DNA from: Tulasnella sp. 424
Taxonomy: Eukaryota; Basidiomycota; Agaricomycetes; Cantharellales; Tulasnellaceae
Reading direction: 5' to 3'
Assembly (NCBI GenBank): GCA_019633425.1
Contig: WSUB01000019.1
Coordinates: 62,001-126,000 of the forward strand
DNA: 64,000 nt
Shown: positions 58,284 to 64,000 of the stretch, piece after piece
Layout: every line of letters begins with the position of its first letter
Numbering within the stretch: position 1 is the stretch's first letter
Made by a program: the position numbers and the translations under genes
The notes under the pieces: model-generated
Told to the model about the DNA's origin: nothing
Databases searched by the model: none
The model's input: only the letters and a program-made list of their open reading frames with translations

Positions 58284-59495
58284 ATGGCTTACGTTCAACC
58301 TTTCCCAGCTCGTAACGCCCAAGCTCCTGCAAAAACCTTTGGTCCCGACCTCGCCGTCCGGTTGGTTTGTCCAGACTGTCAAGATCCGGTCCCCAACATT
58401 CGTGAGGAATTTGGCAGTGGAGACTTGGTATGTGGAAACTGTGGGCTGGTGCTTGGTGACAGGATCGTAGACACGAGGAGCGAATGTGAGTATTGCATGC
58501 CACGGTCGCGTGTGGTTTCCGGCAATTTGAAACGCGACTGATGACTGATTCATTTATTCCCTTCTCCCCATTACAGGGCGGGTAAGTTGATGTTTCTCCT
58601 ATCACTAACGTTTCCCTTTCCCTTTTGACGCCTATCTCCGGTTTCCTATTATCGTTTTTGCTCTGAAACTTAGACTTTCGCAAATGACGAAGGCGATGAC
58701 CCATCGCGTGTCGGTGCCGCGGCGGACCCTCTCATGGAGGGCATGGAACAACTCGACACTTCCATCAGCTTCCGCGACGGTGGTTCGGGACTTGCGCGAG
58801 AGCTCCAACGCACCATGGCCAAAGGCGCGGCTGCTCGAGCGGAGAAGGGCACCATGACGGCGTTCAGAGAAATCGCCACCATGTGCGACCAGATCTCCCT
58901 GACCAAGAACATCCAAGACGTTGCAAAGCAGCTGTACAAACGCGCTGAGCAAGACAAGATCCTGCGAGGCAAATCCATGGATGCGGCCGTCGCTTGTGTC
59001 ATCTTCATCGCGTGTCGGCAGGAGGGTGTGCCACGGACGTTCAAGGAGATCTGTCAGTTGACCAACGTGCCGAAGAAGACGATCGGGCAATGCTATAAGC
59101 TCCTCGAGGGCCATTTCAACTTGAATAGCAATAAGCGGCCGGCGTCTACCACGGAGGGACCTGAGGGTCTTCTCTCGCGCTACGTCAATCACCTCGACTT
59201 GCCCGTGTACATCTCCACCGCGGCGAAAGAACTCATCAAGGAGTGCCGAAACCACGGTGTCGCAGATGGACGAAGTCCCATCTCCCTTGCCGGTGCCGCG
59301 ATCTACTTCACTTCTCACTTGTACGGTCAAGGAAAGTCTGCGAAGGAGATTGCAGAGGTGGCGGGTGTGAGCGACAGTACGATCAAGCTTGTGTACAAGC
59401 TGATGTACAAGGAGAGGGAGAAGCTTGCTGCCAAGGAGGCGATAGACTCGGGGCGTGCTGTTTTGTCGAGGCTTCCTCCCATCTCGGACAAGTAA
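58284..59495 (+). CDS. SUA7: transcription initiation factor TFIIB
   Basis: General factor that bridges TBP-DNA and RNA polymerase II. Three exons, 58284-58485, 58577-58581 and 58674-59495, sum to 1029 nt, 342 codons plus stop. Exon 2 is only five nucleotides (GGCGG). It completes TGG and supplies CGG of the invariant SEWRTF motif, and skipping it would shift the frame. The N-terminal zinc ribbon has CPDC (about residues 29-32) and CGNCG. The linker reads TFANDEGDDPSRVG. Two cyclin-like repeats follow: GTMTAFREIATMCDQISLTK with SMDAAVACVIFIACRQEGVP and RTFKEICQLTNVPKKTIGQC, then YVNHLDLPVYISTAAKELIK with SPISLAGAAIYFTSHLYGQG and KSAKEIAEVAGVSDSTIKLV. The length and motifs are normal for fungi. 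Confidence 0.95.
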
Positions 59496-59812
59496 AATAT
59501 TAACTTTAGACTTCTTATTCTTGGGGCTTCATTCCCTTCTGTCTTTTCTTGTGCTCCCACATCCTCGCTCTTCCCTCACCATCCATCCATCCATCACTCC
59601 AACCCCTCCTAGCGTAGACAGATGTCCGCAATAACTGCTGTACCATTGTCATTAATCATTATTCCAGTTCATCCACTCATTGGTGTGGGAGATTAAGATT
59701 GGCAACTGAAGGCTCAAAGAAGCGTATTACTCGAGACAGGCTAAATTATCATTCGGAACACGAGGTGGTAACGATACAGCAGGGGTATTATAATAGGGAA
59801 ATATCAAACGAT
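59496..59812. other. convergent 3' intergenic region
   Basis: Separates TFIIB (plus) from the minus-strand gene at 59813. It includes a CCATCCATCCATCCATCA simple repeat near 59581. No gene seen. Confidence 0.5.
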
Positions 59813-60949
59813 TTAATACGTGCCAGAGTACTGGCCGGTAGTGTTAGTGCCCTGTTGACCGGCGGGGTTCAGGTGGGTTGGATGAGCGCCCATTCCAACA
59901 GCATGTCCTCTCATCGCCTTGGCCTGAGCTTCCAAGTTCTCCGCTTGAGCGAGCTGTTGAGACTGCATGGCGATGTTGGCGCCTTGGGCTTGCTTCTCAA
60001 GACCCCTCTGCTTCATGGTGGTCGAGCACAGCATAGTACCAACAGCTTTCTCGATCTTTCCGGACCGTTCCAAGTGGCGGGCTTCACGGTCGGTAGGGAA
60101 AGCGGAGGTTTGTTGGCCACCGGCGGACCATGGGCCGCCACCTACGCCTTGGTTGGTGTTGGTGTTGGTGCCGGCGCCGAGATTGTTGCCAGTGTTAGGT
60201 TGGACGCTCTGGTTGTGGACTCCACGTTGGTTCCCAAAGACATTGTCGTTGTAGTTGTCGTTGGCGGGGTCTAAGCGGTTACCGGTTGCGCCTCTACAGG
60301 AGGTGGAAAGGATCGTGTAAGTTGGTGATGGACAGACAAGAATTGGGGGTTTCCAGGACTTACGCAGTGCCGACGCCAGCTCCAGCAGTTCCGTTGTGGA
60401 CTCCACGTTGATGCCCAAAGGTACTGTCGTTGTAGTTGTCGTTGGCAGGGTCTAACCGGTTACCGGTTGCTCCTCTACAGGAGATGGAAAGGATCGTGTC
60501 AGTTGGTGATGGACAGACAGGAATGAGGGGGTTTCCAGGACTTACGCAGTGCCGACACCAGCTCCAGCAGTTCGAGTGGTATGGTCGCCGGTCATGCCGG
60601 TAGTTCCACCTGTGCGATTTAATGCACCGGGCTGGTTCGCATAAGCGGCGTCTGCGGCAGCCGTGTCGTATCCAGCGGTCCCATAGGTCCCGTGATGATC
60701 GCGGTTGCCAAAGGTGCCAGTGGATCGAGTATTGTCGTACGCTGGGTCGTAGATATCGTTTCGAGCACCAGCGTTTGCACCAGTTTGATAGCCGGTATTG
60801 CCATCAGCTTCGTATGCCCTGTTGGTAGCAGGAGAGGTAGCCTAGACGAGCCGATGTCACTTCGTGAGTCTTCTGCTACAAGGAAGGGATGGAGAGAAGA
60901 ATACCCTTACAGTAATGTCACGGTTTTCCTTGTGATTAAAAAGCGGCAT
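59813..60949 (-). CDS. low-complexity Asn/Gly-rich protein with duplicated exon
   Basis: I do not recognise a named family. Four exons, 60949-60911, 60841-60546, 60474-60364 and 60293-59813, sum to 927 nt, 308 codons plus stop. It begins MPLFNHKENRDIT. The middle is rich in Gly, Asn, Thr and Ala with repeated modules (GATGNRLDPANDNYND, FGNQRGVHN). The C-terminal part contains REARHLERSGKIEKAVGTML, then KQRGLEKQAQGANIAMQSQQ, a helix-forming segment vaguely like CsbD-type stress proteins. There is no signal peptide or transmembrane helix. Exon 3 and its downstream intron are a tandem copy of the start of exon 4 and its upstream intron, so the module GATGNRLDPANDNYND appears twice. A stress-response or hydrophilin-like role is a guess from composition. 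Confidence 0.75.
60190..60560 (-). repeat. tandem duplication of an exon-intron unit (two copies, about 180 bp)
   Basis: The two units are about 60190-60375 and 60375-60560. Shared blocks include TTGTGGACTCCACGTTG, GTCGTTGTAGTTGTCGTTGG, GGTTACCGGTTGC, CCTCTACAGGAG, GGAAAGGATCGTGT, GTTGGTGATGGACAGACA, and TTTCCAGGACTTACGCAGTG. Both the coding part and the intron are duplicated. The copies differ at scattered bases, so the event is recent but not brand new. Confidence 0.88.
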
Positions 60950-61620
60950 TATTATGTTTGGAGGTATTGAGTTTTATGCGATGGAGTTTGCAAGGAGCTG
61001 AGGATAGGAAGATTGTAATTGAAGAAAGTGTTGGAGGAGGCTGGAGGAACCTTGGCGTTTATATACAAACTCGAGGATCTGAATGTGGGTTCGGTGCAAC
61101 GTCATGAATTCCACGCGAATGACGGAGGCCTTTTCCAGGAATGGAGAGCTCCATTGGAAGTGGGGCCCAGGGACTGCGACGAAGAGTGGGACGCCGTTCA
61201 AACTGTGGAGTCACTTCAGGCACTGCTCGGCTCAGAACCTGAGAATCGGCACGCCACAAAGGTCCTGAATTCGTTGAGACCGATATGAATAATTGAGTGG
61301 GTCATGATGGCTTGTCAGTGAGACGACCAACAGAAGTTTGAATGGACTTCGAGTGGTAGCAAAGGGCAGAATGACGAATCTCCTACGTCGTCAGTAGTAA
61401 ATTTAGAACCATGGGTGTGCAAAAACAGAGTCTCGTGGTCGGCAGCTTGTGGAGTCGTTGGACCCACTTAACATTTGGGACGGCGGAGTCTCGGCAGTTT
61501 GGGTTGGAGTGGTATGGTCATGACGCGTGCGGTAAGGGGTCATAGAATTCCCGCGGTTAGGTTCACGTCGAAATCGCCCCAACGGCAAAATAATTAATTA
61601 TTCGAAGATGACATCTAGCA
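60950..61620. other. intergenic, nothing recognised
   Basis: Promoter flank of the Asn/Gly-rich gene on the left and 3' flank of the first MAPEG gene on the right. Short frames (61019-61288) have no recognisable product. Confidence 0.45.
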
Positions 61621-62448
61621 TCAGTTTTCCATAATCATCTGAATGGCAGCCCACGTGCTCCCGACGAAAAGGCCTAGGAAAAAAATTTTAGCCACGCAAA
61701 CTATGAATGCGACTTGAAATGTGCCTACCGAGGCTTCCAAGGAGGGCGATAGCTCCTCCGCTCCCGTAGCGGCCCTGAGGTCCCCCACGGATGTACCCAA
61801 TGGTGTACAGGATACGCCTGTCGGTAAGATAGTGCATTTAATATAACCACCTCGACTGATACTAGTCGACGGCTTACCCAACAGTTACACCAGCGCCAGC
61901 CGCGGCAGCGAATGTCGGGTACCTCAGGCCAGTGAAAAGGAGTCTAATGCGTAGGAAATTAAGCGGTCATTGTGAGCGTGCCCTTGTTCATCCAAGGTCA
62001 CGATACAGTACTCACGCGAAGAGGGTAGTAGGGAGGTATTCTTGAGTGTTACCATGTGCGCGTTGAGCGCAGTTGAAGGCAAGAGCTTCTTTACTGGCCT
62101 CTTGTTGTGCTTTATCAGCGTACACTAAAGGTGTAGAGGGATTAGCAAGCGCTCATATCAGTGGCGCCATGAGAAGCGGTATGGTGCAAGCCGACCCGGT
62201 CCCGGATCACAAAGGCCGAGACAGTTGGAGATATATAAGAACTCACTCTGAGGATAAGGAATCTTGGCCGCCTTTCGCTTTGCTCCGACCACGTTCGCCT
62301 GGGCCTATTTCCGCCAACAAGCGATTAACGTCTTTGCCACGGCACAACATCAAGGGTCAACGCCGCTTACCCAGTTCAACCAAACCATGGAGCAGGCTGC
62401 AAGTGCAACGTAGCCATATGTGTCGGGGAGAACGATGTTGAAGACCAT
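61621..62448 (-). CDS. MAPEG-family microsomal glutathione S-transferase (copy 1)
   Basis: A small membrane enzyme of the MAPEG family, close to MGST3, which conjugates glutathione or reduces lipid peroxides in the endoplasmic reticulum. Six short exons run from ATG 62448 to TGA 61621-61623. They splice in frame to MVFNIVLPDTYGYVALAACS, MVWLNWAQANVVGAKRKAAK then IPYPQMYADKAQQEASKEAL, AFNCAQRAHGNTQEYLPTTL, FALLFTGLRYPTFAAAAGAG, VTVGRILYTIGYIRGGPQGR then YGSGGAIALLGSLG, and FVGSTWAAIQMIMEN. The family signature FNCAQRAHGNT-E and LRYP and the RILYTIGY motif are intact. Four membrane helices are expected and four hydrophobic stretches are visible. A tandem paralogue follows at 63303. Confidence 0.88.
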
Positions 62449-63302
62449 TATGATTTCAAAAAATGGACGATGAAAAAAGTTGAATGAAGGAGAGTGCGAG
62501 CGTTGGACGAGAGAGGGAAATTGTTGAACGACGCTGGGACGTGCCACCGGACTTTTTCACCCAAGGCACCGATCGGCCTATCCCCGAAAGCGACGGCACG
62601 TCTCGAGGGCTGCCTGCCAGGCCACGTCAACTACTCAACTACGGCACCACACGGCTAGAACGTTCTCTGCCCAGTGCTTAGTCAAAACCTACCAGGATTA
62701 CGAGCGTTGAGTCAGCACCGACTCAGCGGTATTGACACACACCTATATTTCAGGCGCGGTTCCACGTAGAAATTTCAACAGCCCCTGGCTACCAACCATA
62801 AAGCGGTCTCTGCCCGACCGCTATATTGCGTACGGATGGGAAGAAGCGGCGCTCCCCCGCGTTGTACTGAGCTCGCAGCCTCAGCTGGGCTTTGCGCGCT
62901 GCAGCTGCTGGAGCGGCCACACTGCGACAGTCCGACCATAGCAGACGCGATTCATCCAGATCCTCGTCAATTATTATGTTCAACGAAATCCGAATGCCGA
63001 GGGTCCTGGAGGCGAACTGAGCAAGATAGACTTCACTTTCGGTATTTTGGGACCGTGGGCCCGTCAAATTCACCATCAAAATGTCGAAAGAGCGGCTAGC
63101 TGGTCTGACGGGCCCCTGCGCTCATAAAAGCAAGATCAAGTGAGCGCATTGCCTGCATGCGCGGATTGATTGTAGGGATGTTTCGACAAATCATTCCGAA
63201 ACGGACATTCACAACAACCTCAAAACGGTGTCCGGGTTGTCACGCGAATTTCGTTGGCGAGGAGGGGTGTTTATTTAATGATTCTTCTAGGATGGGATGT
63301 AT
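62449..63302. other. intergenic between MAPEG copies
   Basis: No gene supported. A minus-strand frame at 62789-63079 and plus-strand frames opposite it lack similarity to anything I recognise. It holds the promoter of MAPEG copy 1 and the 3' flank of copy 2. Confidence 0.45.
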
Positions 63303-64000
63303 TTACTGGCCCATGATCATTTTAATGGCAGACCAAGTGCTTCCTGCATATAGAGCTACGAATCCAACAACGCCAAGCATCAGTTGAGGCCAAAAGTCTT
63401 CTAGAAAGCTAGTGGGACGACAGCTACTCACCCATGCTTGCCATATGTCCCACCATACCTCCTATTAGATTGCGACCGCCGGGGCCGTAATTAACATAAC
63501 CGATGGTGTACAGACCACGGCTGCAATCGGGCGAATTCTCTTCAGTTTGACTGATCGCTCAGGAGGCCGACGGCATGAGATCGAACTCACCCAATAGTTA
63601 TTGCAGCTCCTGCCCCAGCAGCAAAGAGGGGGTATCTTAAGCCAGTGAATAGTAAGCTATGGTCAGAGAGAGCGATGGTTTGGGTGAGTTTCTAGTTTTC
63701 GAACGGCAAATATCGGCTTACGCGAAGAGAGCTGTTGGTAACCACTCCAATGTATTACCATGTGCGCGTTGGGCGCAGTTGAAGATGAAAGCGTCTTTAC
63801 TGGTGTCTTGCAGAGCCTTGTCGGCGTACACTATATGGAAATTAGAGGGTCGAGGTGGTGTCAGAAAGATGGTGCTTCATCTCTCAACCTCCGAGAGACC
63901 GAGATGCTCACTCTGAGGGTATGCAACGCCGGCTGCTTTCCTCTTGTTTCCCACTAGCCTTGATTGGAACTATTTCAAAGGCATCAGCTGTTGAAGGCTG
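63303..64000 (-). CDS. MAPEG-family microsomal glutathione S-transferase (copy 2, 5' end outside window)
   Basis: A tandem paralogue of copy 1 in the same orientation. Visible exons give FQSRLVGNKRKAAGVAYPQ (about 63960-63900), then YADKALQDTSKDAFIFNCAQ-type sequence with RAHGNT across the 63740-63830 exon, LRYPLFAAGAGAAITIG (about 63600-63650), and the glycine-rich YTIGYVNYGPGGRNLIGGMV (about 63440-63520). The last exon ends LGVVGFVALYAGSTWSAIKM then IMGQ at TAA 63303-63305. The phase-0 acceptor before FQSRL shows that the first exon lies beyond position 64000. No break is seen in what is present. Confidence 0.83.

Noticed and set aside
62789..63079. 96-codon minus-strand frame between the MAPEG genes
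   Set aside because: No domain recognised, overlapped by open frames on the other strand, and not connected by splice sites to either MAPEG gene.
1..64000. CRISPR arrays, bacterial operons, tRNA or rRNA genes, riboswitches
   Set aside because: The window is eukaryotic nuclear DNA. I saw no repeat-spacer array, and no tRNA cloverleaf or rRNA segment could be supported by eye.

Overview
This is a window of nuclear genome from a filamentous basidiomycete, most likely an Agaricomycete. Genes are dense, on both strands, and split by many short GT-AG introns (mostly 50-110 bp). The gene content fits this group: a DUF6535 membrane protein, a large F-box protein, an NLR-type NACHT-WD40 protein with an MLKL-like N-terminus, GILT- and MAPEG-family proteins, and standard eukaryotic transcription and ribosome genes. 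I see no bacterial, organellar or viral sequence.

Layout. (1) 0.8-8 kb: a decayed DUF6535 fragment, an intact DUF6535 gene (minus), and a single-pass membrane protein with a long disordered tail (plus). (2) 8.4-18.5 kb: two apparently intact prolyl oligopeptidase genes (POP-A, POP-B; both minus). Between them lie a truncated third POP copy, a transposon-like element with long terminal inverted repeats, and a smaller inverted-repeat element. (3) 18.8-25 kb: mostly gene-poor, with one F-box gene and a compact foldback element. (4) 25-33.8 kb: a probable mitochondrial helical-repeat protein followed by a tandemly repeated 3' flank, a large multi-exon protein with a histone-fold-like N-terminus, and a secreted GILT-type protein. 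(5) 34-41.6 kb: a YVC1-type TRP cation channel and the second-largest subunit of RNA polymerase I. (6) 42-44.5 kb: a rearranged patch in which a POP 5' relic leads into a protein-kinase gene, followed by a decayed copy of the Pol I subunit 5' region. (7) 44.7-52.8 kb: an equilibrative nucleoside transporter, a TA-flanked MITE-like element, and an NLR gene with one apparent frameshift. (8) 53.5-59.5 kb: housekeeping block of a Btz/CASC3-type protein, RRS1 and TFIIB. (9) 59.8-64 kb: a low-complexity protein with a duplicated exon and two tandem MAPEG (microsomal glutathione transferase) genes, the second cut by the window end.

The conserved genes at 25-41 kb and 53-59 kb look like ordinary core genome. 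The unusual part is the POP locus together with the 42-44 kb patch. At least four POP-derived sequences lie within 35 kb. The two intact copies share an intron identical base for base while neighbouring introns have diverged, which suggests recent gene conversion. One relic appears to have supplied the start codon region of a kinase gene. Prolyl oligopeptidases of this family are housekeeping peptidases, but specialised fungal copies process and macrocyclise ribosomal peptides (amatoxin POPB; omphalotin OphP). I found no MSDIN-type precursor or borosin methyltransferase here, so a link to peptide natural products is only a hypothesis.

Exon limits were placed by hand from splice signals and reading-frame continuity. 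Where I state that exon lengths sum to a whole number of codons, I checked it. Other multi-exon genes are given as spans.
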